Notes: generated by a model not told the origin, from the letters alone. Positions 25,478 to 34,862 are shown, counted from the first letter of the stretch. The stretch: 64,000 nucleotides of DNA from an uncultured Clostridia bacterium (GCA_937894675.1 CALCQO010000046.1:62001-126000); one strand, 5' to 3'. Numbers and translations: made by a program.

Positions 25478-26683
25478 TTATAGAAACATGGAAACCAGGG
25501 TGATAATCATGCCGCCGGCCACGATGGAGCCAAGCTGGCCTGCCACGTTGGCGCTGATGGACTGCATCAGGATAAAGTTGGTGGGATCTTCCGCCGTGGC
25601 CATTTTCTGGATGACCCGGGCGCTCATGGGGAAGGCCGAGATACCGGCCGCGCCCACCATGGGGTTAATTTTGTTCTTGCGGAACATGTTCAGGAACTTG
25701 GCGAACAGCACGCCGCCGGCGGTATCAAACACAAAGGCAAATAGCCCAAGGCCCATGATCAGCGCGGTATCCAGGCGCAGGAAGTTGTCCGCCAGCATGG
25801 TGGAGCCGATGGTGATGCCCAGCAGAATGGTAACCAGGTTGGCCAGTTCGTTCTGGGCGGTTTTGCTCAAACGCTCCAGCACGCCGCACTCGCGAATCAG
25901 GTTGCCAAACATCAGCGAGCCGACCAGGGGCGCGGACATGGGTACGATGATGCCCGCCACCAGGGTAACAATGATGGGGAAGAGAATCAGCGCCGTTTTG
26001 GAAGAGCGCTCCTCGGTGTAGTTCATGCGGATCATCCGCTCTTCCTTGGTGGTCAGCGCTTTGATGACCGGCGGCTGAATGACGGGCACCAGGGACATGT
26101 AGCTGTAGGCAGCTACCGAGATGGGCGCCATATAATCCTGCAGTTTAAAATGGTTGGCCACATACAGGGTAGTGGGCCCGTCGGCCGCGCCGATGATGCC
26201 GATGGCGGACGCCAAACGCAGGATGAGGTTCTCATCCCCGGCGGTGGCGGGCAGCACGATGGGGATCAGCAGGATGGCGGTCAGGAAGGTGGCGAAGATG
26301 CCGAACTGGGCCGCCGCGCCGAAGAAAATCATGCTGGGGTCTTTCAGCAGGGGGGAGAAATCAATCATGGCGCCAACGCCGATGAAAATCAGCACGGGGA
26401 ACAGCTCGTTGGCGATGCCCGCGTCAAAGAGCACCTTCAGGAAACCAGGGGCGTCCGCCGTGCCGATGGCGGAAGGCATCATGGTTTCAATTACCGGCGG
26501 CAGGTTGGCCAGGATGGCGCCAAAGCCGATGGGCAGCAGCAGCGCGGGCTCGTAGTCCTTCTTGATGGCCAGGTAGATAAGCGTACCCGCTATCAGGAAC
26601 ATCACCAGTGTTTTTAGACCCGCTCCTGTAAACAGGAAGGTAACGCCGGAAAACAGTTCACCGATCATTTTGGCAAAGTCCAT
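25478..26683 (-). CDS. oadB: Sodium ion-translocating decarboxylase beta subunit (OadB family)
   Basis: 401 residues with about ten membrane segments. Family motifs are plain: PALLLPIGFGAILANLP, FIGVGAMIDFSPLL, SAIGIIGAADGPTTLY and the C-terminal NPMVGAAGISAFPMSARV. The beta subunit performs the carboxybiotin decarboxylation coupled to Na+ export in oxaloacetate, methylmalonyl-CoA or glutaconyl-CoA decarboxylases. The carboxyltransferase and biotin subunits are not in this window, so the substrate is unknown. The ATG at 26683 has AAGGAGG 9 nt upstream; the longer in-frame start would overlap the FRG gene. Confidence 0.94.
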   Translation of the reverse strand: MDFAKMIGELFSGVTFLFTGAGLKTLVMFLIAGTLIYLAIKKDYEPALLLPIGFGAILANLPPVIETMMPSAIGTADAPGFLKVLFDAGIANELFPVLIFIGVGAMIDFSPLLKDPSMIFFGAAAQFGIFATFLTAILLIPIVLPATAGDENLILRLASAIGIIGAADGPTTLYVANHFKLQDYMAPISVAAYSYMSLVPVIQPPVIKALTTKEERMIRMNYTEERSSKTALILFPIIVTLVAGIIVPMSAPLVGSLMFGNLIRECGVLERLSKTAQNELANLVTILLGITIGSTMLADNFLRLDTALIMGLGLFAFVFDTAGGVLFAKFLNMFRKNKINPMVGAAGISAFPMSARVIQKMATAEDPTNFILMQSISANVAGQLGSIVAGGMIITLVSMFL

Positions 26684-26696
26684 AGAATGATCCTCC

Positions 26697-27521
26697 TTAT
26701 GTTGTGCCTGTGGTATCAGGCTGTTTTTGATGGTAACGGGGACCCAGGGGGGCATAGCGCCGGGCAATCCAGCGGCAGATGCCATCGAGCCCGGGATAAA
26801 TCATGCGCTCGGAAATGTTGATATAGTCCAGCTTGTCCCGGATTTCCAGCTTGACTTCCGCCGGTATTACGATGCGGATAAAGGCACTGTCCGCGCCTTG
26901 GATGCTGTCAATCAGGATGTTGGCGTCGCTGGTCAGCGAGAACAGGGCATACTGGTTGGCAATCCGGTTGACGACGGAGGCAGGCTCAAAGAAAAAGGAA
27001 AAGGGCTGGTCGCAAATCTCCTTCAGTGCGGAAAAGTCTTCCGCCGCGCCGTCGAGCATCTCCATGGAAAAGACATTGCACTTTTCCTGATACAATAGGC
27101 GGGAAAATTTCTCCGGCAGCAGGTGGTTGATTTTCTCCATATCGCAGCAGATGATGGCGCCGTCCAGGTGGTAGGCGTCGGTGTTCTCCGTGGCGAAATG
27201 GGCGGCCACCAGGGGGGAATAGGTCCAGTCCAGCAGGCGCGTGGGCAAGCCGTACTGCTGCCCCATGGCGACCAATTGCCAGAAGGAATGGCAATCGGTT
27301 AAATCCGCGTATCCATACTTGCGGAAAGAGCGGATAATCTGCCGTTCCAATCCCGTGTTCTGGGGGCAGCAGCGGTTCAGGGAGGGTACCAGCCCCCACC
27401 TTTTATCCGCGACCCCGCGGAATACCCGGTTGTTGCGGTAGCGCAGGATGTCCTCATCCCACACATTCTCAAAGGCGGCCGCCTGCAGGGCATCCCAGTT
27501 GTCAATAATGATTTCCCGCAT
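26697..27521 (-). CDS. FRG-domain protein
   Basis: 274 residues. The FRG domain is visible in VFRGVADKRWGLVPSLNR and MGQQYGLPTRLLDWTYSPLV, with the Phe-Arg-Gly triad that names it. The domain occurs in many bacterial proteins, often in mobile or defence loci, and its biochemistry is not settled. No signal peptide or membrane segment. The ATG at 27521 follows AAAGGAGGAGCC. It is the promoter-proximal gene of an operon with oadB, 13 bp downstream, an unusual pairing for a domain normally linked to defence. Confidence 0.85.
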   Translation of the reverse strand: MREIIIDNWDALQAAAFENVWDEDILRYRNNRVFRGVADKRWGLVPSLNRCCPQNTGLERQIIRSFRKYGYADLTDCHSFWQLVAMGQQYGLPTRLLDWTYSPLVAAHFATENTDAYHLDGAIICCDMEKINHLLPEKFSRLLYQEKCNVFSMEMLDGAAEDFSALKEICDQPFSFFFEPASVVNRIANQYALFSLTSDANILIDSIQGADSAFIRIVIPAEVKLEIRDKLDYINISERMIYPGLDGICRWIARRYAPLGPRYHQKQPDTTGTT

Positions 27522-27714
27522 GGCTCCTCCTTTCTTGATAAAAGAACATACGCAATATATTATACGGGAAATTGGAAAGTTCTTCAACAAAATTCCTGTA
27601 ATTTTCTGTGTTAAACCTGTATGAAGGCTTAACAGGGCAAGATACCTCAGGATAGAATGGACGATGCAATCTGGCAGTAAGTGCGTATCCTAGCGAGATG
27701 AGGATGCTGCGCCA
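27522..27714. other. Intergenic stretch upstream of the FRG gene
   Basis: With the pseudogene and his promoter region this forms a gene-free gap of about 480 bp (27522-27999). Apart from the FRG promoter I see no ORF, repeat or RNA structure in this part. It is more AT-rich than its neighbours. Confidence 0.5.
27559..27587 (-). promoter_or_regulatory. Promoter of the FRG-oadB operon
   Basis: On the reverse strand TTGAAG (27582-27587), a 17 bp spacer and a perfect TATAAT (27559-27564). Confidence 0.75.
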
Positions 27715-27880
27715 TATGCTCGCTGCCAGAGCGATGTCTACCGTTGGCGAGGCATCTGTGTCAATATAGATGGTTATGGCTTGTCCTTCCCCGCTGTTTT
27801 TATGCGCGTGCGTAAGAACATACGGTTTTCCTTCAACTGCGGTAGAGGAGAAGAGCCCCAAACCCGCCGCTTCACCATTT
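27715..27880 (-). pseudogene. Degenerate copy of the 53-aa ORF / UPF0178 junction
   Basis: Reverse-strand translation gives AITIYIDTDASPTVDIALAA, close to MTVYIDADACPVVDIALAA of the UPF0178 gene at 16100. The DNA just upstream translates in a second frame to RRVWGSSPLPQLKENRMF, matching RRVWGFSPVTRVKESRKV of the 53-residue ORF. The overlapping ATGA junction has become ATAA, removing the UPF0178 start. Similarity stops after the first 20 UPF0178 codons. This is a decayed partial duplicate, not an expressed gene. Confidence 0.75.
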
Positions 27881-27944
27881 CCGCATCGATTCACTCGTTT
27901 TGGCATCCCGCCCTGTATTTTCATTGTTTCCAATTCTCACATCC

Positions 27945-27980
27945 TTGACTTCATCTAAGTGAAGTGATAAAGTGATGAAG
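27945..27980 (+). promoter_or_regulatory. Promoter of the yerC-his operon with an inverted repeat
   Basis: TTGACT (27945-27950), a 17 bp spacer and TAAAGT (27968-27973). The inverted repeat CTTCATC (27949-27955) ... GATGAAG (27974-27980) brackets the spacer and -10, and AAGTG recurs three times between. It is an operator candidate for the YerC/TrpR-like product encoded first in the operon. Confidence 0.6.
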
Positions 27981-27999
27981 CGTTAAACAAGGAGGTTTT

Positions 28000-28290
28000 A
28001 TGACAAGCATCTTTACCAAGGAGAGCGACCGGCTGTTTCAGGCGCTGCTGAGCCTGAAAACACCGGAGGAATACCGCCTCTTTTTCGAGGATTTATGCAC
28101 CGTGGGTGAAATCCATGCCCTCGCCCAGCGCTTTCAGGTGGCGGGCATGCTGAAGGATAAAAAGAACTATCAGGAAATCGCCGCGGCCACCGGGGCTTCC
28201 TCCGCTACCATCAGCCGGGTTAACCGCTGCCTGCGCTACGGCAGCGGCGGGTACACCATGGCGCTGGAGAGGAGCAACGATGCAGATTGA
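28000..28290 (+). CDS. yerC: YerC/YecD family TrpR-like regulator
   Basis: 96 residues of the TrpR-like YerC/YecD family: LTPEEYRLFFEDLCT-type N-terminal helices (TPEEYRLFFEDLCTVGEIHA) and a helix-turn-helix YQEIAAATGASSATISRVNR followed by CLRYGSGGY. Family members often open histidine operons in Clostridia, and a repressor role responding to histidine supply is inferred. AAGGAGG precedes the ATG. Its last 11 bp overlap hisZ. Confidence 0.9.
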   Translation: MTSIFTKESDRLFQALLSLKTPEEYRLFFEDLCTVGEIHALAQRFQVAGMLKDKKNYQEIAAATGASSATISRVNRCLRYGSGGYTMALERSNDAD

Positions 28291-29206
28291 CGATAAACTG
28301 CTGACCAGGGAAGAAAAGGCCCTCTTTACCCTGCGGGCGCTGTTTGACAGCCAGGGGTATACCCGCTACACCATGAGCCGCTTTGAGCCCTACGATCTGT
28401 ATGTAGAAAACAAGGATTTTCTGGGCAACGACCGCATCATCACATTCACCGATGTGGGGGGCAAGCTGAAAGCCTTGAAACCCGACGTGACCCTGTCCAT
28501 CGTCAAGCGTGCGCCGGACATCAAGGGGGAAAAGTCCCAGGTCTATTACAGCGAGAATGTATACCGCGCCCGGCCAGGGGCGGGCGGTTTCCGGGAGATA
28601 CTTCAGGCCGGGGTGGAATGCATCGGCGACTTGACGAATCAGGATGTGTGCGGAGTTGTTCTGCTGGCGGTGCGGGCTTTGCAGGCCCTTCGTGACGAAT
28701 ATGTGCTGACCCTGTCTCACGCCGGCTTGATCACCAGCCTTATGGACTTTTGCCAGGTGCCCCCGCACCTGCGGGATTCCCTGCTGCGCTTTGTGCGGGA
28801 GAAAAACGCCGAGGGTCTGGATGCCTTCTGCCGCGTCCAGGGTATTTCCGCAAAGAGCGCGGGGATGCTTTCCCGTTTGATTACCCTCTACGGCCCCCTG
28901 CGGGATTGTTTGCCCGCGCTGCGGGAGATGAGCAAAACAGATACCATGAAAAATGCCGCGGGGGAGCTGCAGGAGGTAGCCGACGCGCTGGAAAATCTTG
29001 GCGAAGGCGACAGGGTGCGGCTGGACTTTTCCGTCATGAACAACATGCTCTACTATGACGGCATGGTGTTCAAGGGGTTCGTCCAGGGCCTGCCCGAGGG
29101 CATCCTGTCAGGCGGCCAGTACGGCGGGCTATTGCAGAAAATGGGCCGCCAGGCAAACGCCATCGGGTTTGCCGTTTATCTAAACGAAGTGGAGTATTTG
29201 CCATGA
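28280..29206 (+). CDS. hisZ: ATP phosphoribosyltransferase regulatory subunit
   Basis: 308 residues, a class II HisRS-like catalytic fold without the anticodon domain. Visible class II elements include TFTDVGGKLKALKPDVTLSI, YYSENVYRARPGAGGFREIL with LQAGVECIG, and the closing GGQYGGLLQKMG. It makes the short HisG active and sensitive to histidine feedback. The pairing with a 210-residue HisG is expected. Overlap with yerC (11 bp) and hisG (4 bp) indicates translational coupling. Confidence 0.95.
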   Translation: MQIDDKLLTREEKALFTLRALFDSQGYTRYTMSRFEPYDLYVENKDFLGNDRIITFTDVGGKLKALKPDVTLSIVKRAPDIKGEKSQVYYSENVYRARPGAGGFREILQAGVECIGDLTNQDVCGVVLLAVRALQALRDEYVLTLSHAGLITSLMDFCQVPPHLRDSLLRFVREKNAEGLDAFCRVQGISAKSAGMLSRLITLYGPLRDCLPALREMSKTDTMKNAAGELQEVADALENLGEGDRVRLDFSVMNNMLYYDGMVFKGFVQGLPEGILSGGQYGGLLQKMGRQANAIGFAVYLNEVEYLP

Positions 29207-29835
29207 ACAACATCCTGCGCGTCGCCCTGCCCAAAGGGCGGCTGGGCGAACAGGTATATGAGCGGCTGGACAAAGCGGGCTACTCTTGCCCGGAAATTCT
29301 GGAGCAGAGCCGCAAGCTGGTGTTCGAGAATCTGGACAAAGGCGTGCGATATTTCTGGGTGAAGCCCTCAGATGTGGCGGTGTATGTGGAGCGGGGCGCC
29401 GCGGACCTGGGGGTTGTGGGCCGTGACACCCTGCTGGAGAACAGCCCGGATATCTACGAACTGCTGGATTTAAAACTGGGCAAGTGCCGCATGTCCGTCG
29501 CCGCGCCTGAGGCCTGGCGGGATGATGCCTCCCGGGCACTGCGGGTGGCCAGCAAGTACCCCCGCATCGCCGCCCGTTTTTACGAGGCCAGGGGGCGGGA
29601 CATTGACATCATCACCCTCAATGGCTCGGTGGAGCTGGCGCCTCTGCTGGATTTGTCCGATGTCATTGTGGACATTGTGGAAACGGGCAAAACTTTGGTG
29701 GAAAACGGGCTGCGGGTGGTGGAGGACATTGTGCCCATCAGCGCCAGGCTGATTGCCAACCGGGCTGCCTACCATTTTAAACACGGCGAGTTGGAAACCA
29801 TGACAGCGGCGCTCAGAAAGGGGATAGACGCGTGA
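29203..29835 (+). CDS. hisG: ATP phosphoribosyltransferase, short form
   Basis: 210 residues, the HisZ-dependent short form lacking the C-terminal regulatory domain. It shows LRVALPKGRLGEQVYERL, ERGAADLGVVGRDTLLE, LNGSVELAPLLDLSDVIVDI and VETGKTLVENGL. It condenses ATP with PRPP to start histidine synthesis and is the committed, feedback-inhibited step. Start overlaps hisZ by ATGA. Confidence 0.97.
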   Translation: MNNILRVALPKGRLGEQVYERLDKAGYSCPEILEQSRKLVFENLDKGVRYFWVKPSDVAVYVERGAADLGVVGRDTLLENSPDIYELLDLKLGKCRMSVAAPEAWRDDASRALRVASKYPRIAARFYEARGRDIDIITLNGSVELAPLLDLSDVIVDIVETGKTLVENGLRVVEDIVPISARLIANRAAYHFKHGELETMTAALRKGIDA

Positions 29836-31094
29836 TACCCATTCTTCAATCGGCCGATCAATTGGAACAACTGCTTGCCCGCAGCACGCCGCTAAGCGGC
29901 GTGCGGGACAAGGTAGAGGAAATCCTGCGGGATGTGCGGGAGAACGGGGATGAAGCCCTGCTCAAATACAGCGCCATGTTTGACGACGCTCCCCTGCGTA
30001 CGGTAGAGGTTACCCAAAGGGAGTGGGAGGATGCCCTTGCCCAGGCTGACGCAAAGCTTACCAATATCATGAAGGAAGCGGCGGCTAACATCCGCGAATT
30101 CCACGAAAAGCAAAGACGGGACGGGTTTGAAATCCGCAAACCCAATGGCGTCGTGGTGGGCCAGCGGGTGCAGGCTGTCAAACGCGCGGGTCTGTATACC
30201 CCCGGCGGCACCGCGGCATACTACTCCAGCGTGCTGATGAATGGCATCCCCGCCAAAGTGGCCGGCGTGCAGGAAATCATCATGGCGACCCCCGCCAAAG
30301 GCGGCGTCATCCAGCCCGATATTCTGGCGGCTGCATCCATCGCCGGGGTGAACCGAGTATTCAAAATGGGGGGCGCCCAGGCCATCGCCGCTATGGCATA
30401 CGGCACCCAGAGTGTGCCCAAGGTGGATCGTATTGTCGGCCCCGGCAACGCTTATGTGGCGGAAGCCAAGCGCCAGGTGTACGGCGTATGCGGCATCGAT
30501 ATGATTGCCGGGCCCAGCGAAATCCTCATCGTCGCGGACAAGGAAAACGATCCCCGGGTGCTGGCGGCGGACCTGCTGTCCCAAGCGGAACATGACAAGG
30601 ACGCGGCGGCGGTGCTGGTGACGGATGACATGGATCTGGCTTTGGCTGTGCGGCAGGAGTTGGAAAAGCAGATTCCCCTGCTGCCCAGGGCGGACATCGC
30701 CCGGGCATCCATCGACAACAACGGGCAGATCATCGTCGCCGGGGATATCCGCCAGGCGGTGGACATCGCTAACGCCTGGGCGCCGGAGCATCTGGAACTG
30801 TGCGTGGCGGATCCCTTCAACTGGCTGGATCAGATCGAGAACGCCGGATCCATCTTTCTGGGACGATCCACCCCGGAAGCGGTGGGGGATTATTGGGCGG
30901 GCACCAACCACACCCTGCCCACCTCGGGAACCGCGCGCTTCTCCAGCCCCTTGTCGGTGGAGGATTTTCTTAAAGTATCCCAATACATTTATTATCCAAG
31001 GGAAGCCGCGGCGGAAGCGGCGGACAAGATTGCCTATTTTGCCAAGAAGGAGGGTCTCATGGCGCACGCCCAGAGCGCTCTGATGAGAAAATGA
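29832..31094 (+). CDS. hisD: Histidinol dehydrogenase
   Basis: 420 residues. The family signature lies in VDRIVGPGNAYVAEAKRQVY, GPSEILIVAD and the late HisD motif WAGTNHTLPTSGTARFSSPL. It performs the last two oxidations, histidinol to histidinal to histidine, with Zn2+ and NAD. It begins with GTG at 29832, which overlaps the hisG stop (GTGA). Confidence 0.97.
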   Translation: MIPILQSADQLEQLLARSTPLSGVRDKVEEILRDVRENGDEALLKYSAMFDDAPLRTVEVTQREWEDALAQADAKLTNIMKEAAANIREFHEKQRRDGFEIRKPNGVVVGQRVQAVKRAGLYTPGGTAAYYSSVLMNGIPAKVAGVQEIIMATPAKGGVIQPDILAAASIAGVNRVFKMGGAQAIAAMAYGTQSVPKVDRIVGPGNAYVAEAKRQVYGVCGIDMIAGPSEILIVADKENDPRVLAADLLSQAEHDKDAAAVLVTDDMDLALAVRQELEKQIPLLPRADIARASIDNNGQIIVAGDIRQAVDIANAWAPEHLELCVADPFNWLDQIENAGSIFLGRSTPEAVGDYWAGTNHTLPTSGTARFSSPLSVEDFLKVSQYIYYPREAAAEAADKIAYFAKKEGLMAHAQSALMRK

Positions 31095-32155
31095 GCCGAT
31101 TTTTTCATAGCCGATACGCGTCCCTGAAGCAGTATACGCCGGGAGAGCAGCCCAGGGACAAGGCGTACATCAAGCTGAACACCAATGAATCTCCCTACCC
31201 GCCCTCTGATAGGGTGGTACAAGCGGTGGAGCAGGCCGTAAAAAACGCCCACCTCTACTGCGACCCATCCTGCACCCTGCTGCGCCGGGAAGCCGCCAGG
31301 GTATACCAGGTGGATATGGACGAGGTGCTTTGCTTCAACGGCAGCGACGAGGTGCTGTCCTTCGCTTTTTCCGCCTTCGGGGAGGATGGGGTTGCCTATC
31401 CCGCCTTGTCCTACGGCTTTTATCCCATCTTTGCCCGCATGAACCTGGTGGAAGGTTTACCCATCCCCCTGGTCGGGCAGATGCGGATCGTCCCCGAGGA
31501 TTACCATCAAATGGGCAAAGCCATTGTCATCGCCAACCCCAACGCCCCTACCGGGCAGTTTCTGCCCCCAGAGGCTGTGGAGGGGATTGTGCGCAGCAAT
31601 CCAAACCATGTGGTGGTAATCGATGAAGCGTATATCGACTTTGGCGGGCAGAGCGCGCTGCCGCTGATAAAAAAGTATGAGAATCTGCTGCTTACCCGCA
31701 CTTTCTCCAAATCCCACTCTCTGGCGGGGGCACGGGTGGGCTTTGGTTTTGGCTGCAAAGAGCTGATGCGGGACATCGATACCCTGCGCTGCTCAGTTAA
31801 TCCCTACAATGTCAGCAGCATGGGGCAGGCCGCGGGTCTTGCGGCGCTTGAGGAAAACGGGTATTATATGGCTTGTTGCAAGGCTGTCGCGCAAACCAGG
31901 GAAACAGTTCGGAATCAGCTGTTGAATCTTGGCTTTTCGGTCACGCCATCCCTGGCTAACTTCCTGTTCGCGTCCCATCCGGACATCCCGGGCGAAAAAA
32001 TGTATCAGCGTCTTCGGGACAAGGGAATTCTGGTCAGGTGGTTCAATCAGGAGGGGATTCGCGATTTTGTCCGTATCTCCATCGGCAGCCCGCGGCAAAT
32101 GGAAGATTTCATGACCGCCGTACAGACCATACTGCAAGAGGAGCGCCATGCGTAA
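31091..32155 (+). CDS. hisC: Histidinol-phosphate aminotransferase
   Basis: 354 residues, class I/II PLP aminotransferase. Substrate-side [32 protein letters not shown], and the PLP-lysine motif [17 protein letters not shown]. It transfers an amino group from glutamate to imidazole acetol phosphate. Its stop overlaps hisB by 8 bp and its start overlaps hisD by 4 bp. The location inside the his operon favours HisC over related aromatic or cobalamin enzymes. Confidence 0.95.
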   Translation: MSRFFHSRYASLKQYTPGEQPRDKAYIKLNTNESPYPPSDRVVQAVEQAVKNAHLYCDPSCTLLRREAARVYQVDMDEVLCFNGSDEVLSFAFSAFGEDGVAYPALSYGFYPIFARMNLVEGLPIPLVGQMRIVPEDYHQMGKAIVIANPNAPTGQFLPPEAVEGIVRSNPNHVVVIDEAYIDFGGQSALPLIKKYENLLLTRTFSKSHSLAGARVGFGFGCKELMRDIDTLRCSVNPYNVSSMGQAAGLAALEENGYYMACCKAVAQTRETVRNQLLNLGFSVTPSLANFLFASHPDIPGEKMYQRLRDKGILVRWFNQEGIRDFVRISIGSPRQMEDFMTAVQTILQEERHA

Positions 32156-32726
32156 CGCGTCACTGGAAAGAAAAACAAACGAGACGGACATCCGACTCAG
32201 CCTAATTTTGGAGGGCACAGGCCAGCGGGACATCAGCACCGGCATCGGGTTTCTGGATCATATGCTGGAACTGTTTGCCGCCCACAGCGCTTTTGACCTC
32301 ACGCTGCAATGCGAAGGGGATACCCGGGTGGACGGCCACCACACGGCGGAGGACATCGGCATCTGCCTGGGCCAGGCGCTGAAAAGCGCGCTTGGGGACA
32401 AAAAGGGCATCCGCCGCTATGCTTCCCTGGCGCTGCCCATGGACGAGGCCCTTGTCTTGTGCGCGGCGGACATCTCCGGCCGGGGTATTTTACGGTACCA
32501 TCTGCCCATGGAAGTACAAAAAATCGGTACCTTCGATACCCAGCTGCTGGAGGAGTTTTTCACAGCCTTTGCCGTCAACGCTGGCATCACCCTGCATATT
32601 AAGCTGCTGGACGGCCGCAACGCCCATCACATCGCGGAAGCGGCTTTCAAAGCGGCAGCCCGCGTACTGCGGGAAGCGGTGCAGATTGTTGGCGATACCG
32701 TTCCATCCACCAAGGGGGTTTTATGA
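32148..32726 (+). CDS. hisB: Imidazoleglycerol-phosphate dehydratase
   Basis: 192 residues, monofunctional. The duplicated metal-binding motifs are [17 protein letters not shown] and [34 protein letters not shown] is also diagnostic. It dehydrates IGP to imidazole acetol phosphate. There is no fused phosphatase domain, so histidinol phosphatase must come from elsewhere (hisJ at 15.1 kb). Confidence 0.97.
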   Translation: MRNASLERKTNETDIRLSLILEGTGQRDISTGIGFLDHMLELFAAHSAFDLTLQCEGDTRVDGHHTAEDIGICLGQALKSALGDKKGIRRYASLALPMDEALVLCAADISGRGILRYHLPMEVQKIGTFDTQLLEEFFTAFAVNAGITLHIKLLDGRNAHHIAEAAFKAAARVLREAVQIVGDTVPSTKGVL

Positions 32727-33445
32727 ACATTTATCCGGCGATTGACCTGGTGCAGGGCAAGGCGGTGCGCCTTGTCCATGGCGATTTTGATCAGATGACC
32801 ATCTATTCCGACGACCCGGTGCAGGTGGCCAAAGACTTTTTAACCCAGGGCGCGCAGTTTCTGCATGTGGTGGATCTGGAAGGCGCCCGGGACGGGGAAC
32901 CGCGCAATGAGGGGGTTATCGCCCGCATCATCCAGGAAAGCGGCCTGATTGTTGAAGTGGGCGGCGGGATACGGGATAAGGAAACAATCGAGAAGTATCT
33001 GGCTATGGGCGCCCGCCAGGTCATCCTGGGCACGGCAGCCCTGGAAGACGCGGATTTTCTTCACGACGCGGTGGACATTTACGGCGAAAGCATCGTCATC
33101 GGCGTGGATGTTAAGGACGGTTTTGTCGCGGTGGAAGGCTGGCGGGAGCTGAGCGATATGCGCCTTGACACCTTCCTGCAGGATTTGTCCGCCATTGGTG
33201 TCGGGCGCATCATCTGCACCGACATTTCCAGGGACGGCGCCATGGCAGGCGCCAACCGGGACATGTACCGGGAACTGGTGGAGGAATATCCCGTGCGCAT
33301 CACCGCCTCCGGCGGCGTTTCCACCCTGGATGATATCCGCGCCCTTCGCCATATCGGCGTGGAAGGGGCCATCATCGGCAAGGCTTTGTATACCGGCGGC
33401 ATTGATTTGACCGTCGCCCTGCATCTGGCCAAAGGGGAGGAATAG
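32723..33445 (+). CDS. hisA: ProFAR isomerase
   Basis: 240 residues, a TIM barrel built of two similar halves: [50 protein letters not shown] and [17 protein letters not shown]. It isomerises ProFAR to PRFAR. It directly overlaps hisB, so there is no room for hisH, which usually lies between them. Confidence 0.97.
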   Translation: MNIYPAIDLVQGKAVRLVHGDFDQMTIYSDDPVQVAKDFLTQGAQFLHVVDLEGARDGEPRNEGVIARIIQESGLIVEVGGGIRDKETIEKYLAMGARQVILGTAALEDADFLHDAVDIYGESIVIGVDVKDGFVAVEGWRELSDMRLDTFLQDLSAIGVGRIICTDISRDGAMAGANRDMYRELVEEYPVRITASGGVSTLDDIRALRHIGVEGAIIGKALYTGGIDLTVALHLAKGEE

Positions 33446-33447
33446 CG

Positions 33448-34209
33448 GTGGCTGAGCCAAAGAAAATCGTGGCGTGCCTTGACATTCAGAACGGGAAGGT
33501 TGTCAAGGGGGTCAACTTCGCCGGCATCAAAGAGGTCGGAGATGTGTTGGAGCGCGCCAAACTGTACGCGCAAATGGGCGCGGATGAACTGTGCTTCTAT
33601 GATATTTCCGCCTCCGTGGAGGGGCGCGTTCTCTTTACAAAGCTGCTGGGGCAGATGGTTCAAGCGGTGGATGTGCCTGTGTCGGCGGCCGGCGGTGTCC
33701 GTACCCCGGACGATTTTGCCCGGGTGCTGGACACAGGGGTCACAAAAGTCAGCATGAACTCCGGCGCCTTGGCGAGCCCGTCCCTGGTGGAAGAATGCGC
33801 CAATCGCTTCGGCTCTGACAAGGTTGTGGTGGCGGTGGACGCGGCTCGGGTAGGGGATACCTGGCACTGCTTCAATCAAGCCGGTGCCCATGATACCGGC
33901 ACTAAAACTCTGCCCTGGCTGAAACAATGTCAGGAAAGCGGCGCGGGGGAAATCGTGGTTAACTCCATCGATACCGACGGGGTGCGGGAAGGGTACGACC
34001 TGCAGCTGCTCCAGGCGGTATGCCAAGAGGTTTCCATCCCTGTGGTGGCTTCCGGCGGCGCGGGCAGTATGGAGCATATCCTGCGCCTGTTCCAGCAGGT
34101 ACCTGGATGCGCCGCGGCGCTGGGCGCTTCCATTTTTCATTTCGACTTGGTGGACATCGGGGAACTCAAGCGGCTGTTGCGGCAAGCGGGTATCCCGGTG
34201 CGGCAGTGA
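33448..34209 (+). CDS. hisF: Imidazole glycerol phosphate synthase cyclase subunit
   Basis: 253 residues, TIM barrel: [51 protein letters not shown] and [17 protein letters not shown]. Catalytic Asp residues (CLDIQ and SIDTDG) are in place. It cyclises PRFAR with ammonia to IGP and AICAR. Its glutaminase partner HisH is not encoded in the window. GTG start two bases after the hisA stop, with GGGGAGG inside the end of hisA. Confidence 0.97.
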   Translation: MAEPKKIVACLDIQNGKVVKGVNFAGIKEVGDVLERAKLYAQMGADELCFYDISASVEGRVLFTKLLGQMVQAVDVPVSAAGGVRTPDDFARVLDTGVTKVSMNSGALASPSLVEECANRFGSDKVVVAVDAARVGDTWHCFNQAGAHDTGTKTLPWLKQCQESGAGEIVVNSIDTDGVREGYDLQLLQAVCQEVSIPVVASGGAGSMEHILRLFQQVPGCAAALGASIFHFDLVDIGELKRLLRQAGIPVRQ

Positions 34210-34217
34210 GGGCAAGC

Positions 34218-34862
34218 ATGGATATCAGTTCATTGCGTTTTGACGATAAAGGGCTCATCCCCGCCATCATCGTGGATGAAGAAACCAGCCAGGTGCTGAT
34301 GCTGGGCTATATGAACGAGGAATCCCTGAAGCTTACCATGAAGCGGGGGAAAACCACCTTTTTCAGCCGCAGCCGCCAGGCTTTATGGCTCAAGGGGGAA
34401 ACCAGCGGCAACTATCAGCATGTGGTGTCCATCACCCCGGATTGCGATGGGGACACGCTGAAAATCGTGGTGCGCAAGGACGGCCCCGCATGCCATCTGA
34501 ATACGGACACATGCTTTGACAGGGAACCGATTTTTATTGGGGAAGCTCCCGGCTTCTCCCTGGAAGGCTTGATGGACCTTCTGCGGGAGCGCAAGGCCAA
34601 CCCTCCGGCGGGCTCCTACACCAGCTACCTGTTTGAAAAAGGGCTGGATAAAATTTTGAAAAAAGTGGGGGAAGAAACCACCGAGGTCATCATCGCCGCC
34701 AAGGCGGAGGACAAAAAGGAAACGGTATACGAAATTGCAGACCTTGCCTATCATGTGATGGTGCTGATGACCCAGGCGGGCATCAGCCTTCAGGATCTCC
34801 GGGCAGAACTGGCCTCCCGCCATGTGGTGGATAAAAAAGTAAAGCAGGAAAAAATGACGTGA
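34218..34862 (+). CDS. hisIE: Bifunctional PR-AMP cyclohydrolase / PR-ATP pyrophosphatase
   Basis: 214 residues. The HisI part (1 to about 110) has [31 protein letters not shown] and the zinc-binding CHLNTDTCF; the HisE part (about 120-214) has [20 protein letters not shown] and [14 protein letters not shown]. Together they carry out steps two and three of the pathway. The ATG at 34218 follows GAGGG; upstream in-frame starts would overlap hisF. Ends 4 bp into the next gene. Confidence 0.95.
   Translation: MDISSLRFDDKGLIPAIIVDEETSQVLMLGYMNEESLKLTMKRGKTTFFSRSRQALWLKGETSGNYQHVVSITPDCDGDTLKIVVRKDGPACHLNTDTCFDREPIFIGEAPGFSLEGLMDLLRERKANPPAGSYTSYLFEKGLDKILKKVGEETTEVIIAAKAEDKKETVYEIADLAYHVMVLMTQAGISLQDLRAELASRHVVDKKVKQEKMT

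Noticed and set aside
27502..27933. 143-codon reverse frame upstream of the his operon as a real gene
   Set aside because: Only about 20 codons resemble UPF0178, its start codon is lost, and the remainder is unlike any protein I recognise. Treated as a decayed fragment.
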